Source: JAJYKC01 sp035545735 (lineage in GTDB: Bacteria > Acidobacteriota > Terriglobia > Bryobacterales > Bryobacteraceae). From it: a stretch of DNA of 64,000 nt. The stretch spans positions 62,001-126,000 of the forward strand of contig DASZXS010000083.1 of NCBI GenBank assembly GCA_035545735.1, given 5' to 3'. The notes beneath the pieces are model-generated. The model was not told the DNA's origin and did not search any database. It saw nothing but the letters and a program-made list of their open reading frames with translations. Position 1 is the stretch's first letter, and each line of letters begins with the position of its first letter. A program made the translations under genes and the position numbers. Positions 15,693 through 23,968 of this stretch are shown here, in pieces.

Positions 15693-17464
15693 CACCGCAT
15701 AACCTTCTCGTCTATAACTTGCAGATTCTGGTTCTGATCGCCGCCTGCGGGCTGGCGATCGCCGCTCTCCGGCTGCGGAATCCAAACGTGCGCATGCTTT
15801 CGATGCAAGCGGTGCTCGCGCTCTGCTTCCTTCTACCGCTGCTCCAGCCGCGCCTCGACGTCCAAGCGCGAGTGGCGGCGGAAACGCTGGGAGTATATGC
15901 CGCCACAAGCGCCACGGCCGGCGCGCCGCAATTCACTCTGCCGCCTCTTTCGACCATGCTGCTCGGCCTGGCGCTTCTTGGGGCGGCAGGAAGGGTTGTC
16001 TGGATTGGCGTGGGTCTGGTCCGCCTCTCCCGCTACCGGCGCCACGCGACCCCGGCGCCAACCGTGCACCAGCATCTCCTGCGCCGTGTCGGAGTAAAAG
16101 CCAGCTTCTTTTATTCGGACGAAATCCCCGGCCCGGTTACGTTCGGTATTTTCCGCCCCGCCATCCTGCTTCCGTCGGCTTGTTCCACCAGCGAATTTGT
16201 CGCCTGCCACGAATTAGTCCACGTGCGCCGCCGGGACTGGGCCGTCGCGCTCGCCGAGCAGTTCGTTCTGGCGCTGTTTTGGTTCCACCCCGCCGTCTGG
16301 TGGCTGGTGGCGCGCCTCCAATTGACGCGCGAACAGGTGGTGGACCAGGAAGTGGTGAAAATTCTCGACGGGCGCGATGAATATCTGAACACTCTGCTTT
16401 CGATTGCGGCGGCGCGCCTGGCGCCGGACCTTGCGCCCGGGACTCTGTTTCTACAAAAGCGTCACCTGCGGGAGCGGGTGGCTTCCCTGCTTCAGGAGGT
16501 TCCTCCCATGTCACGCATCCGCCTTTTCTCCTCGTCCGCCGCGCTGATCGCCACCGCGGGGATCGTCATTTTCACCTGCTCGCGGGCGCTCCCCTTGCAA
16601 GCGTCGCCCGCGCTCGATGACAGCGCCTACATCGAAATTCAAACCGGCGGCGCAAATCTTCTTCACCGCGTCCCGGTAGAATATCCGGCCGCGGCCCAAC
16701 GGGACCATATCGCCGGCGCCGTGGTTGCGCAACTGACCCTGAACAGCCAGGGCGAGGTTTCCGACGCGAAGATCCTCACCGGTCCAGCCGAATTGCATGC
16801 CCCGGTGCTCGCGTCCGTGCTCCAGTGGCACTTCGACAACACAGCGGCGCCGGCCTCACCGATCAACGTAACGGTGACGTTCCGCGATTCCGGCAGCCCC
16901 CTGCTTCCAGCCTCGCCAAGTCTGTGGCCCGCTGGAGTGCCGGTGAACAAGAGCCTCACGCTCTCGCGGATCGATTTGAGTTCCGTTCCTCCGGCGCTGC
17001 GAGATCGCGTGTCGCAGGCCGTCACCCTGCATGAGGGACAAACCGTCTCCTGGCAGGACATGTCCGCCCTGAGCGCCTCCCTTGCCGGGATCGACGAACA
17101 TCTGAATCTCGGCGTGCACGCGTCCGACGAACAATCGCTGTCCGTCCGGATCGGAGTGCCCGGATACGGACCGCCGCGCATTCGCATTGGAGGCAACACG
17201 CAGGCGGCCAATCTGATTCGCAAAATCGTTCCGCTCTATCCGGCCGAAGCGAAGGCGGCACGTGTCCAGGGAGTTGTGAAGTTCACCGCTGAAATCGGCA
17301 AGGACGGAGCGGTTCAAGAGTTGCACCTCGACTCCGGACCGCCGCTGCTCGTGCCGGCGGCCGAGGAGGCCGTGCGGCAATGGGTCTATCGCCCGACTCT
17401 TTTGAATGGCGATCCGGTCGACGTGGTGACCAGCATTGACGTGAATTTCACCCTTTCCCGGTAG
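15689..17464 (+). CDS. BlaR1-like M56 metallopeptidase fused to TonB C-terminal domains
   Basis: A 591-residue membrane protein. The N-terminal 300 residues are an M56 peptidase: several hydrophobic helices, zinc motif HELVH (residues 174-178, in FVACHELVHVRRRDW), then FWFHPAVWWL and EQVVDQEVV as the likely third-ligand region. A further membrane segment lies near residue 285. The outer part holds two TonB-C-like repeats: one at about 330-400 (HRVPVEYPAAAQRDHIAGAV) and one at about 510-590 (KIVPLYPAEAKAARVQGVVKF, ending in VNFTLSR). It has no penicillin-binding sensor domain. It probably cleaves the BlaI repressor when the periplasmic part receives a signal. Confidence 0.85.
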   Translation: MTPHNLLVYNLQILVLIAACGLAIAALRLRNPNVRMLSMQAVLALCFLLPLLQPRLDVQARVAAETLGVYAATSATAGAPQFTLPPLSTMLLGLALLGAAGRVVWIGVGLVRLSRYRRHATPAPTVHQHLLRRVGVKASFFYSDEIPGPVTFGIFRPAILLPSACSTSEFVACHELVHVRRRDWAVALAEQFVLALFWFHPAVWWLVARLQLTREQVVDQEVVKILDGRDEYLNTLLSIAAARLAPDLAPGTLFLQKRHLRERVASLLQEVPPMSRIRLFSSSAALIATAGIVIFTCSRALPLQASPALDDSAYIEIQTGGANLLHRVPVEYPAAAQRDHIAGAVVAQLTLNSQGEVSDAKILTGPAELHAPVLASVLQWHFDNTAAPASPINVTVTFRDSGSPLLPASPSLWPAGVPVNKSLTLSRIDLSSVPPALRDRVSQAVTLHEGQTVSWQDMSALSASLAGIDEHLNLGVHASDEQSLSVRIGVPGYGPPRIRIGGNTQAANLIRKIVPLYPAEAKAARVQGVVKFTAEIGKDGAVQELHLDSGPPLLVPAAEEAVRQWVYRPTLLNGDPVDVVTSIDVNFTLSR

Positions 17465-17465
17465 G

Positions 17466-18269
17466 ATGCGGAACCACCCTGCTCTTTTGGCGCTTGCTCT
17501 TGCGTCCTGTTCCTGCGCGTTGCAGCGCCGGGATCCGTCGTTCCACGTGATTCCCGGCCGTCCAGATTACCTGCTCCAGTCTCCGGACGCGAGCGAAACG
17601 CCGTTTCCGCAGGTTCTCACTCGATATAACGGGTTCATCCCGGGAAGCGGCCAAGTGGACCTCCGCGCCGGGATGGAGCTTCGAATCGAGAACGCGTACT
17701 ATCGCGAGGGCGCGCCCAAACACGGGCTCAACGGCTTTCTCGGCACGGAAATCGCGCGTTACCGCATCACTGGGGGTGGAGAATTACACCTCGAGTCCGT
17801 TCGCTCGGCCTTAAAAAGACGGCCGGTGGATCAGGAGCCGGTTCAAGCGCTGATCCATTCACGACAGAAACGCTACCCTCACCATCGGTTCTTCTACGCG
17901 ATCGTCTTCCGGCGAGAAGGGAGCACACGCGGCTCGGTGCTATTGGGGGCGGATTCAGGTGACGCGCTAGACCATCTGTCAACACAGCTACTCCGGGACC
18001 CGGACTCGGTTTGCGACGGCTCCCCGCGCTGCACCGTATTTCCGGAGGCGTGCTCGGTGGCGCTCGAAATGGAGATTCGGGTGAACGGGGCGCGCCGCGC
18101 CGTTTTGTGGGGCAGTCCCTTGTCGAGCATTGCTTCCGGTCCCAACGTATCTCTGCGGCGCGTCTACAACGGGCGGCTGACGAACGTCGATCTCGATCCC
18201 GCCGATCCCGCGGCGCGCCATCTCCCTCTCCTCCCCGGCGACCGCGTCGAGTCCGGGGCGCTACCATAA
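17466..18269 (+). CDS. Putative lipoprotein of unknown function in the blaI operon
   Basis: A 267-residue protein starting one base after the M56 stop codon, so surely co-transcribed. The N-terminus is a short hydrophobic stretch ending L-A-S-C (Cys15), a plausible lipobox. The body is beta-rich with an early YNGFIPGSGQVDLRAGMELRIENAYY stretch and a late YNGRLTNVDLDPADPAARHLPLLPGDRV stretch; the latter weakly resembles SLBB/GfcC-type polysaccharide-export proteins. Four cysteines outside the lipobox may form disulfides. I do not recognise a family. The position suggests an envelope protein under BlaI control. Confidence 0.65.
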   Translation: MRNHPALLALALASCSCALQRRDPSFHVIPGRPDYLLQSPDASETPFPQVLTRYNGFIPGSGQVDLRAGMELRIENAYYREGAPKHGLNGFLGTEIARYRITGGGELHLESVRSALKRRPVDQEPVQALIHSRQKRYPHHRFFYAIVFRREGSTRGSVLLGADSGDALDHLSTQLLRDPDSVCDGSPRCTVFPEACSVALEMEIRVNGARRAVLWGSPLSSIASGPNVSLRRVYNGRLTNVDLDPADPAARHLPLLPGDRVESGALP

Positions 18270-18281
18270 GCCACAGATCCA

Positions 18282-18731
18282 ATGGACTGGAAAAACAACG
18301 GCATTCGCATCGTCCGCGCGGGCGAACTCGACACCAACACTCCCCAGACACCGGGCATGAGCCGCGCCGCGGCCATCACGCACGCGCGCACCGGTGCAAA
18401 CAAGCTCTGGGCCGGCACGGTGGTGGTGGAACCGGACGCAAAAACGGGCGCGCATCACCATGGCGAGGTCGAAACAGTGCTCTACATTATCCGGGGGCGC
18501 GCGCGTTTTCGCTGGGGCGACCGCCTGGAGTTTTTCGAAGAGGCCGGTCCTGGCGATTTCATTTACGTTCCTCCGTTCGTTCCTCACCAGGAAATCAACG
18601 CCCGCGGCGACGAACCCGTGGAAGCCGTCGTCGTGCGCAGCGGACAGGAACCAGTAGTCGTGAATCTCGATATTCCCAGCCCCGAGTCACCGGGCCGCAC
18701 CGCGTGGGTGGACCCCGGACACCCGCGCTGA
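18282..18731 (+). CDS. Cupin-domain protein
   Basis: A 149-residue single-domain cupin. Motif 1 is G-A-H-H-H-G-E-V-E-T-V-L-Y-I-I-R-G (residues about 57-73), giving the usual His/His/Glu metal ligands, and motif 2 is GDFIYVPPFVPHQEIN with the last His. This fold covers isomerases, dioxygenases and sugar-binding regulators, so the reaction is open. It starts 12 bp after the lipoprotein gene and may belong to the same transcript. Its last 45 bp overlap the 3' end of the convergent C45 gene. Confidence 0.82.
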   Translation: MDWKNNGIRIVRAGELDTNTPQTPGMSRAAAITHARTGANKLWAGTVVVEPDAKTGAHHHGEVETVLYIIRGRARFRWGDRLEFFEEAGPGDFIYVPPFVPHQEINARGDEPVEAVVVRSGQEPVVVNLDIPSPESPGRTAWVDPGHPR

Positions 18732-20159
18732 CGCCTCGCCTCCCTGCGCCGCTTGAAACTTCGTCCAGGGGTAGGAGTCGAGATCCTTGAGAAGGTCCTT
18801 TTCCCACGTGAACGCCGGGTATTTCCGAACGTGTTCGGCAGCGTTGAACTTGCGCCCGCAGGCGTGGCCCATGGCGGCGATGAACGCCATCTGCGCGGAC
18901 AGTAACGCATCGGACACTTTATTCTCCACGGCTCCGGCGGTCCCATGCGCCGGCTGCCACGGCGGCGAGCCGCGCGGGGAAAGATCTACATGCCCGCACA
19001 ATGTCCGCTCGCTGGGCGCCTCCCTGCCCTCGAAGGTATCGTAATGATCGGCAAGAAATTTCCCGGCGGCGGAAACGTCGATTTTCCCCTTGTACCCGGC
19101 CATCAGCTCGTCCCAGCGTTTTCGCCGCGCATTCGGACTGATACCCATGTCGCGCACAGAAAAGGAAAACGCTTCATCGCGGATGAGCTCGGGGTTTTGG
19201 GGGAAATTGGCGCCGGCGAAATATCCATCTCTGCTGGTTTTGAGCGTCACGTGCAGCAGCCCGAGTTCCAGCTCGCCGATCTCGTTCGTATTCCGGTCCG
19301 CAAGCAGCCAGGTGTTGGCATATCCGCCGTTATTTCCGTCCTTCATGATCCGGGCGAAGTCGTGAATCGACGCGCTGTACTGCATCGCCTTGCGTGCGCG
19401 CACAAACTCCGCCACGCCATCCGGATCGAAGCCGTCGAAAGAGCTGATCGTCGTCTCGGTGATCAACATCCCGGCCGAGTTTTCTCCAAAATCGTCGCCG
19501 CTGTGGATCATCCCGGGCAGCGCATCCATCAGAATGCGGTAACCGCTGCTCGGGACGATATCCAGAATAATGTTCCACCGCGAGCCTTCCCGGTACTGCG
19601 ACCAGTTGTTGTGAGCGATGATGATTTTCCCGTCTCGCGTATAGCTCCCCGTAGCAACAAAGGCGCTGCAGTGTTCCGGAGTGGGCCGGCGGACGGCCGC
19701 GATGTGATGCTGCCGGTCGTACCAATTGGAATAGTAGGAATCCAATTCCTGAAAAGCGTTATAGGCAACCACATCCCAAAGGTCCATGTTTGGAACCTGC
19801 CTCGCCAGCAGCCCGGCCGTTATGCCCTGCAACTCTTCCCGGTATTCCTTTTCGATGTGAGGCCAGAGTACGTGCTCCGCCGCCGCGCGATAGAAGGCCC
19901 AATCGTGGGAAGAACCGTGCAGCATCCCGGCGCGCACCACGCGAAACGAATCGGCGATTTCCGGCGCCAGCAGATAACCATTTTGGTAGCCGATACTGGA
20001 CGGATCGCCCTCCAGGTGGGCAAAAATCCAGCCGTTCGCGGGAGGACGGCGGAACGCGCCGGACAAGCGCGGATCAGCGGGCCGTTCCGAGGTGGCGGGC
20101 CCGGCGCTCAATCCGGCGGCGCAGAAGACCAACAGAAGTGCGCCCCACGGCCTGTTCAT
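18687..20159 (-). CDS. C45-family Ntn hydrolase / acyltransferase-like, exported
   Basis: A 490-residue protein with a signal peptide (MNRPWGALLLVFCAAGLSAG). Cys164 in TPEHCSAFVATGSYTRDGK is followed by IIIAHNNW. A Cys-Ser-Ala-Phe that would become the N-terminus after self-cleavage is the mark of C45/acyl-CoA:6-APA acyltransferase-like and phospholipase-B-like Ntn hydrolases. The pre-Cys part is about 163 residues, typical of an autocatalytically removed propeptide. Substrate unknown (amide or ester). I chose the ATG at 20159 over the TTG at 20183: a TATGCT box ends 9 nt before it. The last 45 bp overlap the convergent cupin gene. Confidence 0.78.
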   Translation of the reverse strand: MNRPWGALLLVFCAAGLSAGPATSERPADPRLSGAFRRPPANGWIFAHLEGDPSSIGYQNGYLLAPEIADSFRVVRAGMLHGSSHDWAFYRAAAEHVLWPHIEKEYREELQGITAGLLARQVPNMDLWDVVAYNAFQELDSYYSNWYDRQHHIAAVRRPTPEHCSAFVATGSYTRDGKIIIAHNNWSQYREGSRWNIILDIVPSSGYRILMDALPGMIHSGDDFGENSAGMLITETTISSFDGFDPDGVAEFVRARKAMQYSASIHDFARIMKDGNNGGYANTWLLADRNTNEIGELELGLLHVTLKTSRDGYFAGANFPQNPELIRDEAFSFSVRDMGISPNARRKRWDELMAGYKGKIDVSAAGKFLADHYDTFEGREAPSERTLCGHVDLSPRGSPPWQPAHGTAGAVENKVSDALLSAQMAFIAAMGHACGRKFNAAEHVRKYPAFTWEKDLLKDLDSYPWTKFQAAQGGEASARVSGVHPRGAAR

Positions 20160-20270
20160 ACTGGTAAGAGCATAGCAAGGCAACGGCGGGACAAAGCGGC
20201 CCGGTGACAGGAATGCCCAGCCGAAAGGGGCCGTTTCCGGCGGTCCATGCTAGGATGAAATTTCCCGCAG

Positions 20271-21062
20271 ATGGTCCACGCAATTCCCGATATTCTTGCT
20301 CAAATCGCTGAAAACAAGCGCAAAGAGATGGTCCGCTTGCTGGCAAAGCGACGGGCTCTCGAAGCCGCCGCCGAAGCGGCGATCGCCGGGCGCAGGGATT
20401 TCCAGCGGGCCATGGAAGCGGGCAATCCGTCCGTAATCGCGGAAATCAAACAAGCCTCCCCCAGTAAGGGAATCCTCAGTCTGGATTTCGACCCGGTTCG
20501 AACCGCCCTCGAGTATCAATCGGGTGGCGCGGCGGCGTTGAGCGTTCTCACTGACGAAGTGTTTTTCAAAGGAAGTCTGAAGCATCTCGAAGCCGCCCGC
20601 TCCTCCGTCCGGCTCCCGGCGCTGCGCAAGGATTTTACCATCGACGAGCTTCACGTCATCGAGGCCGCCGCGCACGAAGCCGATGCCGTCCTCCTGATCG
20701 CCGCGCTACTCAGCGAAGCACAGCTTCGAAGCTTTCGCGAACTCGCAGAACAATACAGGATGGCCGCTGTGGTCGAGGTGCACGACGAGGCCGAGCTCGA
20801 TCAGGCGCTCGGATCCGGGGCCCGGATTGTCGGGGTGAACAACCGCGATCTGCGGACATTCGAGGTAACGCTCGATACTTCACTCAAGCTGGCCCAATCC
20901 ATGCCGCCGGGTGTCATTGCGGTCGCCGAAAGCGGTATTCACTCCCGCGCCGACATCGATCGCCTGCGCTCGGCCGGGTACCGCGGATTCCTGGTGGGAG
21001 AATACCTCATGAAATCGCCCGACCCGGCCGCCGCGCTGCGGGAGCTCACCGGATGTTCGTGA
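20271..21062 (+). CDS. trpC: Indole-3-glycerol phosphate synthase
   Basis: A 263-residue (beta/alpha)8 enzyme that closes the indole ring of tryptophan. Motifs: VIAEIKQASPSKGIL with the catalytic Lys, ALSVLTDEVFFKGSLKHLEAARS, LPALRKDFTIDELHVIEA, IVGVNNRDLRTFEV and VAESGIHSRADI. Length is normal. It opens a compact trpCFBA-chorismate mutase operon and overlaps trpF by 10 bp. trpE, trpG and trpD are not in the window. I see no leader peptide or confident promoter in the short region shared with the divergent C45 gene. Confidence 0.97.
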   Translation: MVHAIPDILAQIAENKRKEMVRLLAKRRALEAAAEAAIAGRRDFQRAMEAGNPSVIAEIKQASPSKGILSLDFDPVRTALEYQSGGAAALSVLTDEVFFKGSLKHLEAARSSVRLPALRKDFTIDELHVIEAAAHEADAVLLIAALLSEAQLRSFRELAEQYRMAAVVEVHDEAELDQALGSGARIVGVNNRDLRTFEVTLDTSLKLAQSMPPGVIAVAESGIHSRADIDRLRSAGYRGFLVGEYLMKSPDPAAALRELTGCS

Positions 21063-21661
21063 AGATTTGCGGGATCACCAACCGGGATGACGCGCTGGCC
21101 GCATCGGATGCCGGCGCCGACGCGCTCGGTTTTAATTTCTATCGGGATAGCCCGCGCTACATCGCACCCACCGGGGCGGCGGCAATTACAGCCAAATTGC
21201 CCGCGCATGTTTTGCGGGTTGGCATTTTTGTCGACCAGACGCCGGAGCAAATTGCCGCCATCAGCATCGAAGCGGGTATCGACATCGCACAGCTTTATGG
21301 ACGCTCGGAATGTCCGGCCCTCCGCGTCTGGCGGGCCCTGGCGATTCGGGACGCCGCCGAAATCGCCGGCGTGGACGCGAAGAACGCGGAAGCGTTTCTA
21401 CTCGACACGCCCTCGAACGGCTTGTTGGGCGGCACCGGGCAGACGTTCCGCTGGCAGGTCGCGCGCGAGGCCGCGGAGCTGACATCAAAAAAAATTATCC
21501 TTGCCGGAGGATTGGATGAAGCGAACGTCCGGCAGGCCATCGAAGAAGCACGCCCGTGGGGCGTGGACGTCTGCTCGCGCATTGAGCGGGAGCCGGGACG
21601 CAAAGACCACATCAGAATGAAACTATTCATCGAAGCCGCTCACTGGGAGCCAACCACATGA
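21053..21661 (+). CDS. trpF: Phosphoribosylanthranilate isomerase
   Basis: A 202-residue TIM-barrel enzyme acting just before TrpC. FVKICGITNRDDALAASDAGADALGFNFY contains the catalytic Cys near the N-terminus; VGIFVDQTPEQI, an LLDTPSNGLLGGTGQTFRW stretch with the catalytic Asp, and IILAGGLDEANV follow. The ATG at 21053 overlaps the trpC end by 10 bp and its stop overlaps the trpB start by 4 bp, indicating translational coupling. Confidence 0.96.
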   Translation: MFVKICGITNRDDALAASDAGADALGFNFYRDSPRYIAPTGAAAITAKLPAHVLRVGIFVDQTPEQIAAISIEAGIDIAQLYGRSECPALRVWRALAIRDAAEIAGVDAKNAEAFLLDTPSNGLLGGTGQTFRWQVAREAAELTSKKIILAGGLDEANVRQAIEEARPWGVDVCSRIEREPGRKDHIRMKLFIEAAHWEPTT

Positions 21662-22869
21662 TTCCGACGCAGCCCGACGCACAGGGCCATTTCGGACCCT
21701 ACGGGGGGCGGTTCGTCCCCGAGGTGCTGATGGCGCCGCTGGAGGACCTGGAAACGGCCTACGCCGAAGCGCGCGTCGATCCGGCATTCCAGGATGAGCT
21801 GAAGGATTTGCTCACGAACTACGCCGGACGTCCGACGCCGCTCTATTTCGCCAGGCGGCTCAGCGAAACGCTGGGCGGCGCGCGCATTTATCTCAAGCGG
21901 GAAGACCTGCTGCACACCGGCGCGCACAAAATCAACAACTGCCTCGGGCAGGCGCTGCTGGCCCGCCGTATGGGTAAAAAGCGGATCATCGCCGAGACCG
22001 GCGCGGGACAGCACGGCGTCGCGACGGCAACCGTATGCGCGCTTTTTGGACTCGACTGCACCGTCTACATGGGGGAAGAGGACATGCGGCGGCAGCGTCT
22101 CAACGTTTTCCGCATGCGGTTGCTCGGGGCCAAGGTCGTAGGGGTAGCCAATGGCAGCCGGACGCTGAAGGACGCCATCAGCGAGGCGATGCGCGACTGG
22201 GTGACCAATGTCTCCTCCACGCACTACCTGCTTGGCTCAGCGCTCGGGGCTCATCCGTATCCGCTGATGGTGCGCGAATTCCACCGCGTGATCGGCGAGG
22301 AAGCGCGCAAACAAATTCTCGAAAAGGAGCGCCGCCTGCCCGACGCGATCTTCGCCTGCGTCGGCGGAGGCAGCAACGCGATTGGCATCTTCCATCCGTT
22401 CCTTCCGGACGACGGCGTAAAGCTCATCGGCATCGAGGCGGGCGGACGGGGAGAGGCGCTCGGTGAACATGCCGCCCGTTTCTCGGGGGGCTCTCCTGGC
22501 GTGCTGCACGGCGCTTACAGCTACCTGCTGCAGGATGGCGACGGGCAAGTATCGCTAACCCACTCGGTTTCCGCGGGTCTCGACTACGCCCTCGTTGGAC
22601 CCGAGCACGCCTGGCTGAGCGACCAGCATCGCGCGGAGTACGTCTCCGCCACCGACCAGGCGGCGCTCGCCGCGGCGCTTGTGCTCTCGCGGACCGAAGG
22701 CATTATCCCCGCCCTCGAATCGTCCCATGCTGTCGCCGAAGCCATTCGCCGCGCGCCCTCCGCGAAAGGAGAACTCTTCATCGTGAATCTCTCGGGACGA
22801 GGAGACAAGGATACGGATATCTACCGCGCAAATCTGAAGGAGATCGATGAGCCAGCCGACGCGCATTAG
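21658..22869 (+). CDS. trpB: Tryptophan synthase beta chain
   Basis: A 403-residue PLP enzyme that condenses indole with serine. The N-terminus FGPYGGRFVPEVLMAPL, the PLP lysine K91 in LLHTGAHKINN, AETGAGQHGVATATVCALFGL, VGGGSNAIG and GLDYALVGPEHAWL are all diagnostic of the canonical TrpB1 type. The gene overlaps trpF by 4 bp and trpA by 23 bp. It forms the alpha2-beta2 complex with the next gene's product. Confidence 0.98.
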   Translation: MIPTQPDAQGHFGPYGGRFVPEVLMAPLEDLETAYAEARVDPAFQDELKDLLTNYAGRPTPLYFARRLSETLGGARIYLKREDLLHTGAHKINNCLGQALLARRMGKKRIIAETGAGQHGVATATVCALFGLDCTVYMGEEDMRRQRLNVFRMRLLGAKVVGVANGSRTLKDAISEAMRDWVTNVSSTHYLLGSALGAHPYPLMVREFHRVIGEEARKQILEKERRLPDAIFACVGGGSNAIGIFHPFLPDDGVKLIGIEAGGRGEALGEHAARFSGGSPGVLHGAYSYLLQDGDGQVSLTHSVSAGLDYALVGPEHAWLSDQHRAEYVSATDQAALAAALVLSRTEGIIPALESSHAVAEAIRRAPSAKGELFIVNLSGRGDKDTDIYRANLKEIDEPADAH

Positions 22870-23665
22870 CCGCCTTTTTGAGTCCGCGCAAAGCGGAAAA
22901 CGAAAGATGCTGATCGCCTATCTCACCGCCGGAGATCCCACACCGGAACACACCCCTGGCCTGGTGGCAGCGCTGGAGCGGGGCGGATGCGATCTGCTTG
23001 AGTTGGGAATTCCCTTCTCCGATCCCATTGCCGATGGACCGGTCATTCAGCGCGGCGCGGATCGCGCCCTGCGCGCCGGAACCAGCGTGTCCAACGTTCT
23101 GGAGATCGCGGCCCAAATCCGCAAGCAATCGGAAATTCCGCTTCTGCTGTTCACCTACTTGAATCCCGTGCTCCGCTATGGTCTCGACCGCCTGGGGCAG
23201 GATGCCAAGGCCGCCGGTATTGACGGGTGCCTGATGATCGACCTGAGCGTTGAGGAAGCCGGGCCCTATACCGAAGCCATGCGCAAACATGGCCTGGACA
23301 CGGTGTTTCTCGCCGCGCCCACCAGCACGCCCCGCCGGCTCAAACTGGCCGCGCAGTATTCGTCCGGCTTCATCTATCTCGTGTCGAGAACCGGCGTCAC
23401 GGGCGAGCGCGAGTCGCTCTCCGGAAACGTCGAACCGCTCGTCAAGGCTCTGCGTGCGGAAACCGGCCTGCCGCTGGCAGTGGGCTTTGGCATTTCGACG
23501 CCCGAACAGGTGCGGGCCACCGCGAGCGCCGCGGACGGCGTCGTGGTTGGCAGCGCGTTTGTCCGCGTGATCGAGGAGCATTTGAACGAGCCGGGCGCTC
23601 CGATGGAAGCGGCGCTCGAGGCCCGTGCCCGGGAACTCGCGTCCGGGCTATCATCGAAGCATTGA
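22847..23665 (+). CDS. trpA: Tryptophan synthase alpha chain
   Basis: A 272-residue TIM-barrel protein that splits indole-3-glycerol phosphate. Motifs: LIAYLTAGDPTPEHT, LLELGIPFSDPIADGPVIQ (catalytic Glu), LFTYLNPVLRYGLDR, GCLMIDLSVEEA (catalytic Asp), FIYLVSRTGVTG and GFGISTPEQV. Its start lies 23 bp inside trpB and its stop codon (23663-23665) shares a base with the next ATG. Confidence 0.98.
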   Translation: MSQPTRISRLFESAQSGKRKMLIAYLTAGDPTPEHTPGLVAALERGGCDLLELGIPFSDPIADGPVIQRGADRALRAGTSVSNVLEIAAQIRKQSEIPLLLFTYLNPVLRYGLDRLGQDAKAAGIDGCLMIDLSVEEAGPYTEAMRKHGLDTVFLAAPTSTPRRLKLAAQYSSGFIYLVSRTGVTGERESLSGNVEPLVKALRAETGLPLAVGFGISTPEQVRATASAADGVVVGSAFVRVIEEHLNEPGAPMEAALEARARELASGLSSKH

Positions 23666-23967
23666 TGACTCAGGAAGAAGGGCGAAAAGCACTGGCCGGG
23701 CTTCGCGTGCGCATCGACGACGTCGATCGGCGCCTGCTGGCCCTGCTCAACGAACGGACCGGAATCGTCGAGGAAATCGGACGCGTGAAGCAGGAGGCGC
23801 AGATGCCCATCTACGAACCGCGCCGCGAGGATCAGGTCTTCGAAAACGTGCAGGCCAGCAACCGCGGGCCCTTACCCGGCGATGCGGTGAAGCGGATTTT
23901 TGAACGAATTATCGATGAAATGCGACAGGTCCAGCGGTTGCGCATGCTGGACCGGAATCACTCCTGA
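23665..23967 (+). CDS. Chorismate mutase, AroQ type
   Basis: A 100-residue all-helical protein of the AroQ class: LAGLRVRIDDVDRRLLALLNERTGIVEEIGRVKQEA is the long first helix with the conserved Arg, Asp and Arg/Lys residues, followed by YEPRREDQVFENV and a last helix with RIFERIIDEMRQVQ. It converts chorismate to prephenate for Phe and Tyr. The ATG at 23665 overlaps the trpA stop (TGATG), so a Phe/Tyr branch enzyme is translationally tied to the Trp branch. No prephenate dehydratase or DAHP synthase domain is attached. Its stop nearly abuts the convergent YVTN gene. Confidence 0.93.
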   Translation: MTQEEGRKALAGLRVRIDDVDRRLLALLNERTGIVEEIGRVKQEAQMPIYEPRREDQVFENVQASNRGPLPGDAVKRIFERIIDEMRQVQRLRMLDRNHS

Positions 23968-23968
23968 T

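Noticed and set aside
15288..17464. Beta-lactam resistance regulators (blaI-blaR1)
   Set aside because: The M56 protein lacks a penicillin-binding sensor domain and no beta-lactamase gene is near; only the general mechanism is supported.
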